A stretch of 64,000 bases of DNA, from positions 1 through 64,000 of the forward strand of contig WQYA01000002.1 of NCBI GenBank assembly GCA_009781495.1, read 5' to 3'. The stretch comes from Cystobacterineae bacterium. Lineage in GTDB: Bacteria; Myxococcota; Myxococcia; Myxococcales; Myxococcaceae. Of this stretch, positions 27,322 through 35,651 are shown piece after piece. Under the pieces are notes generated by a model. The model was not told the DNA's origin, ran no database searches, and saw only the letters and a list, made by a program, of their open reading frames with translations. How positions within the stretch are numbered: position 1 is the first letter of the stretch; each line of letters begins with the position of its first letter. The translations under genes and the position numbers were made by a program.

Positions 27322-28335
27322 ATGCTAAGACAAACCCCCAAGCGTGTAGGGAGGTATTTTTGGAATAGGGAGGTATTCTTGGGACTCAAACTGGAAAACC
27401 TCTTCTCATGGTCCAAGTCACGCCATGAGAAGTTTATGGGTTGTGAGCGTGCTTATTTCTACCACTACTATTTTTCCTGGGGGGGTTGGGAGAGGGAGGC
27501 CCCCCCCTTGGTGGGGAGGGTTTATACCCTCAAAAAACGCACCAACCGCTATGCCTGGGCGGGGGCCATTGTCCACGAGGCCATACGCGAATGCCTGTTG
27601 AAATGGCTGCTGGGCCAGCCCGTGCATTTGGCAGAGCTCACAGAGCGCACGCACAACCGTATGCGCTCCGAGTTTGCAGCCTCCCGCGGCGGTCTTTTGA
27701 AGAAGCCGCAAAGCAAGCCCTCCTTTTGGGGTTTGGTGGAGCATGAAAACAACGTGGAAGTTTCTGCGCAGGAGTGGCGCGACAACTGGCAGACGGTAGA
27801 AACGGCCTTGAAGCATTTCATGGACTCCGCATGGCCGCGCCGCTTGCAAGAGCTCGACGCGCGGCAGGTGCTTGAAGCCGACAGCAAGGACTTCGACAGC
27901 GCCTATTTTCTGCTGGACGGCATACGCGTATTCGCCATGCCGGATGTGGCCTTTATAAGCAGCGACGGGCCTGTGCACATTGTGGACTGGAAGACAGGCA
28001 GCCCCAGCGACACCAACGTGGAGCAGGTGGTGGGCTATGCTTTGTTTGTGGAGGCCCGCCACGCTTTGCCCGCACTTGGGGCGCGCGTCAGCCTGGTTTA
28101 TTTGAACCAGAAAACCGAGGAGAGTTTCAGCATAGACGAGGCGGCGCTTCACAAGTTTAGGGCTTTTTTCAAAGCCAGCGTAGAAGCGATGCAGGCGAAG
28201 CTTGTGCATGTGGAAAGCAACACGCCGCAGGAAGCGTCCCATTTTTTGAAGACGACGCTGCCCTCCAAGTGTGTGCTGTGTCCTTTTTTAAAGGTATGCG
28301 AAGCAGAAAATGGAGAGGGGGGTGTCGGAGTTTAG
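27322..28335 (+). CDS. PD-(D/E)XK nuclease family protein with putative Fe-S Cys
   Basis: CERAYFYHYY, VHIVDWKTGSPSDTNVEQVVGYALF, CVLCPFLKVCE. Confidence 0.75.
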   Translation: MLRQTPKRVGRYFWNREVFLGLKLENLFSWSKSRHEKFMGCERAYFYHYYFSWGGWEREAPPLVGRVYTLKKRTNRYAWAGAIVHEAIRECLLKWLLGQPVHLAELTERTHNRMRSEFAASRGGLLKKPQSKPSFWGLVEHENNVEVSAQEWRDNWQTVETALKHFMDSAWPRRLQELDARQVLEADSKDFDSAYFLLDGIRVFAMPDVAFISSDGPVHIVDWKTGSPSDTNVEQVVGYALFVEARHALPALGARVSLVYLNQKTEESFSIDEAALHKFRAFFKASVEAMQAKLVHVESNTPQEASHFLKTTLPSKCVLCPFLKVCEAENGEGGVGV

Positions 28336-28393
28336 TGGGGGAGAAGGGGTTTAGGTTTTGGAGGTTATAGACAGACAACCGTTTTCTCTTGAC

Positions 28394-28419
28394 TGAGCAC
28401 ACTCAATGAGCATACTCAT
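28394..28419. promoter_or_regulatory. Tandem palindromic operator candidate for the adjacent TetR
   Basis: TGAG-CACA-CTCA (28394-28405) and ATGAG-CATA-CTCAT (28406-28419) immediately upstream of tetR. Confidence 0.55.
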
Positions 28420-28424
28420 TCAAC

Positions 28425-29012
28425 ATGAGACGCTCAGAGCACAAGGAACGTACCCGCCAGGCGCTGCTGACGGCAGCCCGCGAGAGGATTGCCGCCCAGG
28501 GGTTTGGCGCGACGACGGCCCGGGATGTGGCCGAGGCAGCCGGGGTTGCCGTCGGGACCGTGTTCGTCCACTTTCCGACGATGGGCCGACTGGCCGAGAC
28601 GCTGCTGGATGAGATGGTCGGCGAGGCGCTGGCCCAAGCGGGCGATGGACCGCCGGGAGACGATCTGGTTGTCCAGCTGCTGCACGTCAGCGCTGCCTTA
28701 TATGACGCCTATTTCCTCAACCCCGAGTTGTCGCGCCAGGTGGTGTCCGGTTCGCTCTTCGAAGCTGTGCCCGACGGTCCCTCCAGCCGCCGCATGGCCG
28801 AATTCGCCGCCTGGGTTGGGGCACGGGTGGAGGTGGCGGTGGCTGCCGGGCGCATTGAGCCCGTCCCGGCGTCAGACGCCTTCGCGACCTTCTTCGCGCT
28901 CTACTTCGGGGTCCTCGTCCTCGGGCTGCGCGGCCAGCTCGACGTCGCCGGGCAGATTCATCTGCTCGACCGACAACTGCGCCGCATATTCCGTCCGGCG
29001 GTGCGCTCATGA
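28425..29012 (+). CDS. TetR/AcrR-family regulator
   Basis: RTRQALLTAARERIAAQGFGATTARDVAEAAGVAVGTVFVHFPT. Confidence 0.88.
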   Translation: MRRSEHKERTRQALLTAARERIAAQGFGATTARDVAEAAGVAVGTVFVHFPTMGRLAETLLDEMVGEALAQAGDGPPGDDLVVQLLHVSAALYDAYFLNPELSRQVVSGSLFEAVPDGPSSRRMAEFAAWVGARVEVAVAAGRIEPVPASDAFATFFALYFGVLVLGLRGQLDVAGQIHLLDRQLRRIFRPAVRS

Positions 29013-30616
29013 GCACCGTAGCCGTCGTCGGAGCCGGTATAGGCGGTCTGTCGACAGCGTTGGCCCTGGCCGCCGACGGTCACGACGTCACCGTGCTGGA
29101 AAGGGCCGAAGGTTTCGAGGCTGTAGGTGCGGGGCTGCTTCTCACTCCGAATGCGGTCCAACCCCTCGCGCGGCTCGGCGTGGATTTGGCCAAGGCCGGA
29201 CAGGTGCTGAGTCAAATAACGGTGTGCGGCCGAGGCGGACGCCCTATCAGCACGATCAGTCTAACTCGACTCGCCGACACCTATGGCCCCAGCTACGCAG
29301 TTGAAAGATCTGCGCTGCACACGCTGCTGGCCGAGGCCCTCCCCTCATCAACCGAAGTGCTGCTCGGCGCGCCGGTCACCGCGGTCCGCCAGTCCGGTCG
29401 GACAGTGGCCCTCACCTGGCCCGGGGGCGAGCGGAACTTCGACGTGGTGGTTGCGGCGGATGGCCTGCGCTCGGCGGTCCGGACAATGATGGATGGGCCC
29501 CGGCGGCTGCGCTATTCGCGCAACACTTGCTGGCGCGGCATTGTCCCTCTGGACGAGGTGGGCTCCGGAGCGGTGGAGTCCTGGGCAAACGGCAGCAGAG
29601 TCGGCGTGGTCCCTCTAGGGGACGGTCAAGTCTACTACTACCTGGTCCGCGTCTCACCTGCGGGAAGCCAGACACCGGCCTCAATGGAACGGCTTCGCGC
29701 CCTCTTCTCCGAGCACGCGGGGACTGCCGGACGCCTGATAGAAGCGCTGTCCGAGCTGCCGCCGCTGCACAACGATCTGTACGAGCTCGACAGGCCCTTC
29801 TGGGGACGAGGCCGCGTGCTGCTGCTCGGCGATGCCGCCCACGCCATGACTCCGAACCAGGGACAGGGCGCGGCCATGGCCGTTGAAGACGCACTCGCCG
29901 TCACGCTCGCGCTGCGAGCCGGAGCGGACGGAGCGCTGGAGCGCTACCGGGAAGCCCGTCGGCGACGGGTCCGGCAGGTGCAGCTGAGCTCACGTCGCAT
30001 TGGAACCCTGGCCAACCTGCGCGGCCCCGGCGTCGCACCGGTGCGTGAGGCGCTGATGCGACTTGCTCCGCCAAGCGCCGCCACGTCGGCGATGCGAAAG
30101 CTCGTCGCGCATTGCTCGCCGGAGCCCCACCTAAGCACGCCCTCTGCTGTACCCTCCCGCTTCGACACCCCTCCCTTGAAAGAAGGTGCCCTTAAGTCTT
30201 CCACTACCTCCGTGCGCTCTGCCGCGGTGGCGGGCTGGTCCCTAATTGTTCTCGGCATCGGCCATGTGTCCACAGTCGTCGCGAGCTATGGTCGGCACGA
30301 CGAGGCCACCCGCCGGGCGCTGGACGGGATCGAGCAAGTCCGGGTAGCGATGCCCGGCCTCCAGCCCACGCTGGCCCACCTGTTCAACGGCTACAGCCTG
30401 ACGATGGCGCTCCTGCTGGTAACCGTTGGGACGCTTTTGGTGCTGATAGCCCGGCACACCCAGCAGGCCCCTGGGCTGCTTGTGGCCGCACTGTGGGTGG
30501 TGGTGGTGTTCGCCGGGGTTGGCTTGGTCCTGTCGTGGCTGTTTTTGCCGCTGCCGCCCCTGGTCGGCCTGACGGTCGCACTGGTCGCCGGGCTCGTGGG
30601 ACTTGCGGCAGTCTAG
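29009..30616 (+). CDS. FAD-dependent monooxygenase fused to a C-terminal membrane domain
   Basis: GAGIGGLSTALALAADGHDVTVLER, GRVLLLGDAAHAMTPNQGQGAAMAVEDA; ~4 hydrophobic segments at the C-terminus. Confidence 0.85.
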   Translation: MSTVAVVGAGIGGLSTALALAADGHDVTVLERAEGFEAVGAGLLLTPNAVQPLARLGVDLAKAGQVLSQITVCGRGGRPISTISLTRLADTYGPSYAVERSALHTLLAEALPSSTEVLLGAPVTAVRQSGRTVALTWPGGERNFDVVVAADGLRSAVRTMMDGPRRLRYSRNTCWRGIVPLDEVGSGAVESWANGSRVGVVPLGDGQVYYYLVRVSPAGSQTPASMERLRALFSEHAGTAGRLIEALSELPPLHNDLYELDRPFWGRGRVLLLGDAAHAMTPNQGQGAAMAVEDALAVTLALRAGADGALERYREARRRRVRQVQLSSRRIGTLANLRGPGVAPVREALMRLAPPSAATSAMRKLVAHCSPEPHLSTPSAVPSRFDTPPLKEGALKSSTTSVRSAAVAGWSLIVLGIGHVSTVVASYGRHDEATRRALDGIEQVRVAMPGLQPTLAHLFNGYSLTMALLLVTVGTLLVLIARHTQQAPGLLVAALWVVVVFAGVGLVLSWLFLPLPPLVGLTVALVAGLVGLAAV

Positions 30617-31386
30617 GGCGCCAACTTCGCAACAGCCGCCGCCGCCGCATGCATGCCGAAAACAGCCGTAACAAACACCGCGCTCCCCAGTGTTTTTTGC
30701 CCATAGGGGTTGTCTTGGTTTTCGGTGATGACAGAGGGGCGGGGGGCAAGGGCCTGGGGGTTTCGTATTTCCGTGGAATAAACCGCGGTGACGTGGGTGG
30801 GGGAGGTGAAGGACCACCCAAATTTGCGCCGCAGCTGCCGACGTATGTTTTTGGCAAAAGGATCCATTTCCGTATACGCCAAGTCATCCACGCGGACGGC
30901 AGCGGGGTTAAGGCGTCCGGCCGCGCCCATGGCGCTGACGAGCGGCAGTTTGCGTTGCATGCAGTGGTGGATGAGGTGGAGTTTGTTTTGGGTCTGATCA
31001 ATAGCGTCAAGCACCACGGAATAGGGGGCCTCCTTGGGCGCATCAAGAATGGCCTCCGAGGTATCCGGCTGATAGCGCATACGCAGTCCCCGCAGGCCCA
31101 TATTCGGTTGGATGGCCCGGCAGCGCTCCAACATCAACTCGACTTTGGGGCGTGCGAAACAGGAGGGCATGGCGTGCAGTTGGCGGTTGATGTTGGAAGC
31201 GCTCAGCGTGTCGAAGTCCACGAGCGTCAGCCTACCCACCCCTGAGCGTACCAACCCCTCTATGGCATAACTGCCCACCCCCCCTAAGCCTACGACGAGG
31301 ATATGGGCTTGTTGCAGGCGCTCAAAGTGGGCGTCCCCCAAAAGTTTCTGTGTACATTCAAAATAGGGGTGGGGGGTTAGCGTCAT
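30613..31386 (-). CDS. tcdA: tRNA threonylcarbamoyladenosine dehydratase (ThiF/E1-like)
   Basis: ILVVGLGGVGSYAIEGLVRSGVGRLTLVDFDTLSASNINRQLHA. Confidence 0.85.
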   Translation of the reverse strand: MTLTPHPYFECTQKLLGDAHFERLQQAHILVVGLGGVGSYAIEGLVRSGVGRLTLVDFDTLSASNINRQLHAMPSCFARPKVELMLERCRAIQPNMGLRGLRMRYQPDTSEAILDAPKEAPYSVVLDAIDQTQNKLHLIHHCMQRKLPLVSAMGAAGRLNPAAVRVDDLAYTEMDPFAKNIRRQLRRKFGWSFTSPTHVTAVYSTEIRNPQALAPRPSVITENQDNPYGQKTLGSAVFVTAVFGMHAAAAAVAKLAP

Positions 31387-31408
31387 GGCAAAAGGGGTAT
31401 TATGTCGG

Positions 31409-32188
31409 CTAGGCCAAGGGGGGCAAGCCAAAGAGCCTTTGGGCATTTAAGCTGCTCAAGTGGGCAAGCTCCGCAAAGGGGACCCCCAAAAACTCGGAAG
31501 CCTTTTCTACAACCAGCTTAAGGAAAGCAGGCTCATTGGGGAGGGGGTAAAGGGGTGACTGGAAGGGGCTATCGGTTTCAAAGAGGAGGCGTTGGAGCGG
31601 GGTATGTTTTAAAGCGTTAAGGCTTTTTTTAGCATAGGCCCGGCAAATATTCCCCGAATAGGAGAAATACCCCCCCAGCAGGGTGAAGGCTTTGAGCATT
31701 TCCGGTGGGCCGCTGAAGCTGTGGAGGACGAAGCCTGCGGGGAGGGGTGCGTGTTGGCTGAGCAACTCCAGCAGGGTGCCATAGGCGCCCTGGCAGTGGA
31801 TGACGAGGGGGAGGCCGTGTTTTTTGGCCAGCAGGAGTTGGGCTGCGAAGCAGGCGGCTTGTTTTTGCATGGCAACTGTTGTTGCGAGTTTTTTGTCCAA
31901 GCCGCACTCTCCAATGGCGCAGGCATGGGGCAGCAAAGTCTCCAAGGTTTCCATAAGGGGGGCCAGGGGGGGTAGGGGGTTAAGGAGGGCGGAGGGGTGC
32001 AAGCCCAAAGCGATATGGCATGAGGGGTATTGTTGGGGCCAACGCGAAAGTTTTTCCCATTGCTGAGGGAGGACAGCCGGCACCAAGAAGCCGTGTACGC
32101 CGGCCGTATGTGCGCGCTCCAGGAGGGCAGCGCAGGGCTCCTGAAGAAGCTCGGAGTCAAGGTGGCAGTGCGCGTCAAACAGGTGCAT
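31409..32188 (-). CDS. TatD-family hydrolase
   Basis: MHLFDAHCHLD, ALGLHPSAL, IGECGLDKK, LFETDSPFQSP. Confidence 0.88.
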   Translation of the reverse strand: MHLFDAHCHLDSELLQEPCAALLERAHTAGVHGFLVPAVLPQQWEKLSRWPQQYPSCHIALGLHPSALLNPLPPLAPLMETLETLLPHACAIGECGLDKKLATTVAMQKQAACFAAQLLLAKKHGLPLVIHCQGAYGTLLELLSQHAPLPAGFVLHSFSGPPEMLKAFTLLGGYFSYSGNICRAYAKKSLNALKHTPLQRLLFETDSPFQSPLYPLPNEPAFLKLVVEKASEFLGVPFAELAHLSSLNAQRLFGLPPLA

Positions 32189-32328
32189 GGAAGCCTCTAG
32201 GTTCCGTTGGGGGGGGCATTTTTGTGCAGTGTGACGGGGGCGAGGGGGTCGCCACAGCTTCAAGGTTTCTTTGCGTCTGGCATAGGGGGGGCATGTTGTC
32301 GCCCGTCTCCATGGCTACCCCGAGCGCC

Positions 32329-33390
32329 CTAATTTTTAACGCGATTAAACCCCCCCGGCTGTACGGGAGCAACTCCTGTCAAGTCGTTGATAGCGAAGGG
32401 GCAGTTATCCACCATACCTGGGAGGGCCAGCAGAGCGCCTTGAGACCAATCTTTGTCCTGGAACAGCAAAGCGTTTTTAATTTCGACTTCGGTCAAATCC
32501 GCATTGGCCATCCAGAGGCGTCCCTTCACCATCAGCTGAGCTCCTTTGGGGATACGGTCGAGGTTCAGGTATTGGCGTGGAGCGAGCTGGGCATAGACTT
32601 TAATGGTTTTCAGTTTTGGTTTTTTGGCAAACCCATAGCTGGGGGCATTGGGGTTTTGTCCGGGAAGTACCCAGGAGAAGACGGCGACCAAGTCATCGAG
32701 TTGGTTTAAGGAGGTATTGCGGGGCTGTTTTTGTTTTTTTTTGGTTTGGGGGGAATAGAGGCCGATGTCGTCGAGGCGCAGTCCTGGGAAAGTGACTTCC
32801 CTATCGATATAGGTATCCCTAAATTCCGTTACCACATCCACCTTAGAGGCGCTGGTAACGGAGAGGACATCCTCGTCGAAGCGTTGTTTAAGCATGGGGA
32901 GGGTAAGGAGGAAGCTGTCAATGGGGTTAAGGCCTTCGCTGATGAGTTTGAGTTTGGCCAAGTCGATGATGTTATAGGTTGCATTAATGGTCTCAGCGGT
33001 TTTGAGCCATTCTTCGGGCAGGCGTTTTTGAATCAACACATGCCGGGCCATGGAGATGAGGTAGTCGCTTGCGGGGAAGGCAGGGGTATTCAGTTGGGTT
33101 TGGACGGCAGCGAAGAGGTTTGGATCGAAATAGAGGTTTCCATCCCGGTTATGGAAGAAGGGAGCTGTTTCGGCCAAAGCGGTCAGGAGTCCGCCGAGCA
33201 AGGCTTTGCAATTTTGATCTGCGGTACCCTCATTGAGAGCCCGGGCGAGGCGTGAGCGCTGGAATTTTCTGTCGAGGGATTCTTCTCTAAAAATGGGGCG
33301 GCGTCCGTCGCCGAAAATAACGTCTTTGGGGCTTTGGGCGAAGGCTGGGAGGCAGGCCAGCAAAGCGAGGAGGGCGAGAAAGGGGTGCAT
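32329..33390 (-). CDS. Secreted protein of unknown function
   Basis: signal peptide-like N-terminus FLALLALLACLPAFAQ; long ORF. Confidence 0.6.
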   Translation of the reverse strand: MHPFLALLALLACLPAFAQSPKDVIFGDGRRPIFREESLDRKFQRSRLARALNEGTADQNCKALLGGLLTALAETAPFFHNRDGNLYFDPNLFAAVQTQLNTPAFPASDYLISMARHVLIQKRLPEEWLKTAETINATYNIIDLAKLKLISEGLNPIDSFLLTLPMLKQRFDEDVLSVTSASKVDVVTEFRDTYIDREVTFPGLRLDDIGLYSPQTKKKQKQPRNTSLNQLDDLVAVFSWVLPGQNPNAPSYGFAKKPKLKTIKVYAQLAPRQYLNLDRIPKGAQLMVKGRLWMANADLTEVEIKNALLFQDKDWSQGALLALPGMVDNCPFAINDLTGVAPVQPGGFNRVKN

Positions 33391-33465
33391 AAGGCAATGA
33401 ACACTACTACAAGTTTTAGCTTGAGGTTAGGATGATGACAGGCTTTCATATAAACAGGGTTTACG

Positions 33466-33930
33466 ATGCACTCTAAGTCCACCATACACATTGAGCCTAC
33501 GAAAAACGATGGCGATTTGATGCAAGCGTTGGCGATACAAGAAGTCGTATTCATTGAAGAGCAGGGGATGTCGATGGCGTTGGAGGGTGAGGTTTTGGAG
33601 AGGGAAGCCTTTCACGTATTGGCCTACCAGCAGGGCCATGCTGTGGGTACGGGGCGGCTGTTGATACTTGAGAAGCCGCCGTCTGGGGAGGAGGGGAGGT
33701 GGGGCCAGTTAGGGCGGATGGCGGTACTTCGCTCAAGCCGTGGGGTTGGGATAGGCAAAGCCCTATTGGAAGTATTGTCAGAGGAGGCCAAGCAACTGGG
33801 CCTGGATGGGTTGAGCCTACATGCACAGGTTTCCACCCAGTCGTTTTATGAGAAAGAGGGTTTTGTTGTTTCCTCGGGGGTTTTTCATGAGGCGGGGATG
33901 CCTCATGTAGAGATGCGCCGGGTTTTTTAA
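33466..33930 (+). CDS. GNAT-family acetyltransferase
   Basis: GRMAVLRSSRGVGIGKALLEVL; SFYEKEGFVV. Confidence 0.85.
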   Translation: MHSKSTIHIEPTKNDGDLMQALAIQEVVFIEEQGMSMALEGEVLEREAFHVLAYQQGHAVGTGRLLILEKPPSGEEGRWGQLGRMAVLRSSRGVGIGKALLEVLSEEAKQLGLDGLSLHAQVSTQSFYEKEGFVVSSGVFHEAGMPHVEMRRVF

Positions 33931-33965
33931 AGGTATTTCCGAAGGAACCTGGTTAGCCAATAAGC

Positions 33966-34805
33966 ATGCAACCTACAAAGTTAGCCATATGCTCAAGCCT
34001 CGCGGCTGTTTTTCGAGCAAGGGCCTATATTTTTTTGGGGATGGGGTTTTTGCTTGCTTGCGCACACTTGCCGACGCAAAGGGAGAAGGAGGGGGCGTTA
34101 GCGCATTATGACTTAGGCATTTATGCGCAGCAGACGAACCCGCAAGCGGCGCTCTATGAGTTTAACCAGGCGCTGGCCTTAGACGCTCAGCTCACAGAGG
34201 CTGTGCATGCGAAGGCGGTATTGTTTCATTTAAGTTTCAGGAGGCTGGGTGAAGCCGAGGCGCTCTATAGAGAAGCTTTGCGCCAGAAGGCGGGCTATTC
34301 AGAAGCCAAAGTAAACTTGGGGAGTTTGCTTGCCGAACAAGGACGTCATGCAGAGGCGATGGTTCTCTATGAAGAAGCCTTGGACGACTTGCTCTACCCC
34401 ACACCTTATTTGGCCAGAGCCAATTTGGGTTGGGCCTATTTCCAGCAAGGGAATTTTGAATTGGCCCAAACAAACCTTCGTCAGTCTCTGGCTCAAAACC
34501 CCTCCTTTTGTCTGGCCTATTTTATGTTGTCTTCTGTCTATAAAGCCCAAGGCGCGTGGTCGGCTGCTTGTGAGCAGCTGGAGATGTTTGCGAAGCGTTG
34601 TCCTGAGCATGCGGATGCGCACCGGCAATATGGCATGTGTTTGTTGGAGCAAAGAAAACCTCAGGAGGCTGCAGAAGCTTTTGCGGCCTGTGTTGCCAAA
34701 GCGACGGATGCGCAGGAGGCCATTGGAAGAAGTTGCCGACAAAGTTTGGGTGGGTTTCCCAAAGTGTCGACAGAAGCCGAGGCATTTATTTCAATTCAAG
34801 AATGA
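33966..34805 (+). CDS. TPR lipoprotein, PilF/PilW-like
   Basis: FLLACAHL lipobox; TPR repeats EAKVNLGSLLAEQGRHAEAMVLYEEAL. Confidence 0.7.
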   Translation: MQPTKLAICSSLAAVFRARAYIFLGMGFLLACAHLPTQREKEGALAHYDLGIYAQQTNPQAALYEFNQALALDAQLTEAVHAKAVLFHLSFRRLGEAEALYREALRQKAGYSEAKVNLGSLLAEQGRHAEAMVLYEEALDDLLYPTPYLARANLGWAYFQQGNFELAQTNLRQSLAQNPSFCLAYFMLSSVYKAQGAWSAACEQLEMFAKRCPEHADAHRQYGMCLLEQRKPQEAAEAFAACVAKATDAQEAIGRSCRQSLGGFPKVSTEAEAFISIQE

Positions 34806-34845
34806 GGGGCGATTTTTTCTTAAGGATTTGTGTTAGGCCCGCATT

Positions 34846-35628
34846 GTGAGAACCGTTGTGGATGATGCTGTGGTGACACTGCGCAGGGATTTTTCTGAAG
34901 CCGATCGTGTCATTGAATTGCTGACATGCCGCCATGGAAAAGTTTCGGCATTTGCAGCGAGGGCCAAAAGCAGCCACAAACGTTTTGGTGGGGGCCTTGA
35001 ATTGGGGAGTTGGCTGAAAGTTTGGCTAAGGCCCAAAGTTTCCGCATTGTGGCGCCTAGAGAAAGTGGAATTGAAGGAAAGTTTTCCACAGCTTCGCCAA
35101 AGCCTGGAGGCGACGGCGAAGGCGATGTATGCTTTGGAGTTATGCCGGGAGATTTGCCAAGAGGGGGAGCCGATGGGGGCGATATTTCCTTCGGTGATGC
35201 GGCTGCTGAAAAGTCTCCAGCAAGCGCCCCATGCTGTTGCGCCGTTGATGAAGTTTGAGTTGGCGCTTTTGGGTTATGCGGGGTGGTCGCCTCAGCTTCA
35301 TTTATGTGAGCGCTGTCATGCAGAGATATTGGGCCAGTCTGCAATGGTTTCTTTGCCCAAAGGCGTTGTTTGCATGAGTTGCTCCAAGCATGTGGAAGAG
35401 CAGCTTGTCCTTTCAAAGGAGGCGCTTGAAACGCTTTGGATGCTTCAGAGGCAAGCCGCTGTGGTTTTGAGCGCGAAGCCGCGCGAGGCTTTGCCTTTTC
35501 AGTTTGCAAAACAATTTCCAAGTGAGGCGCAAATTTTCCAGATGCGCTCCTTCCTAGACAGTTTTTGGTTTTTTCATTTGGGCAAGAAACTGAAAGCCCG
35601 GACGTTTATGGAGGAGATGGCCCTCTAG
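34846..35628 (+). CDS. recO: DNA repair protein RecO
   Basis: TVVDDAVVTLRRDFSEADRVIELLTCRHGKVSAFAARAKSS; CERCHAE...CMSC. Confidence 0.85.
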   Translation: MRTVVDDAVVTLRRDFSEADRVIELLTCRHGKVSAFAARAKSSHKRFGGGLELGSWLKVWLRPKVSALWRLEKVELKESFPQLRQSLEATAKAMYALELCREICQEGEPMGAIFPSVMRLLKSLQQAPHAVAPLMKFELALLGYAGWSPQLHLCERCHAEILGQSAMVSLPKGVVCMSCSKHVEEQLVLSKEALETLWMLQRQAAVVLSAKPREALPFQFAKQFPSEAQIFQMRSFLDSFWFFHLGKKLKARTFMEEMAL

Positions 35629-35651
35629 GAGACAGCTCTCTGGGTTATGTT

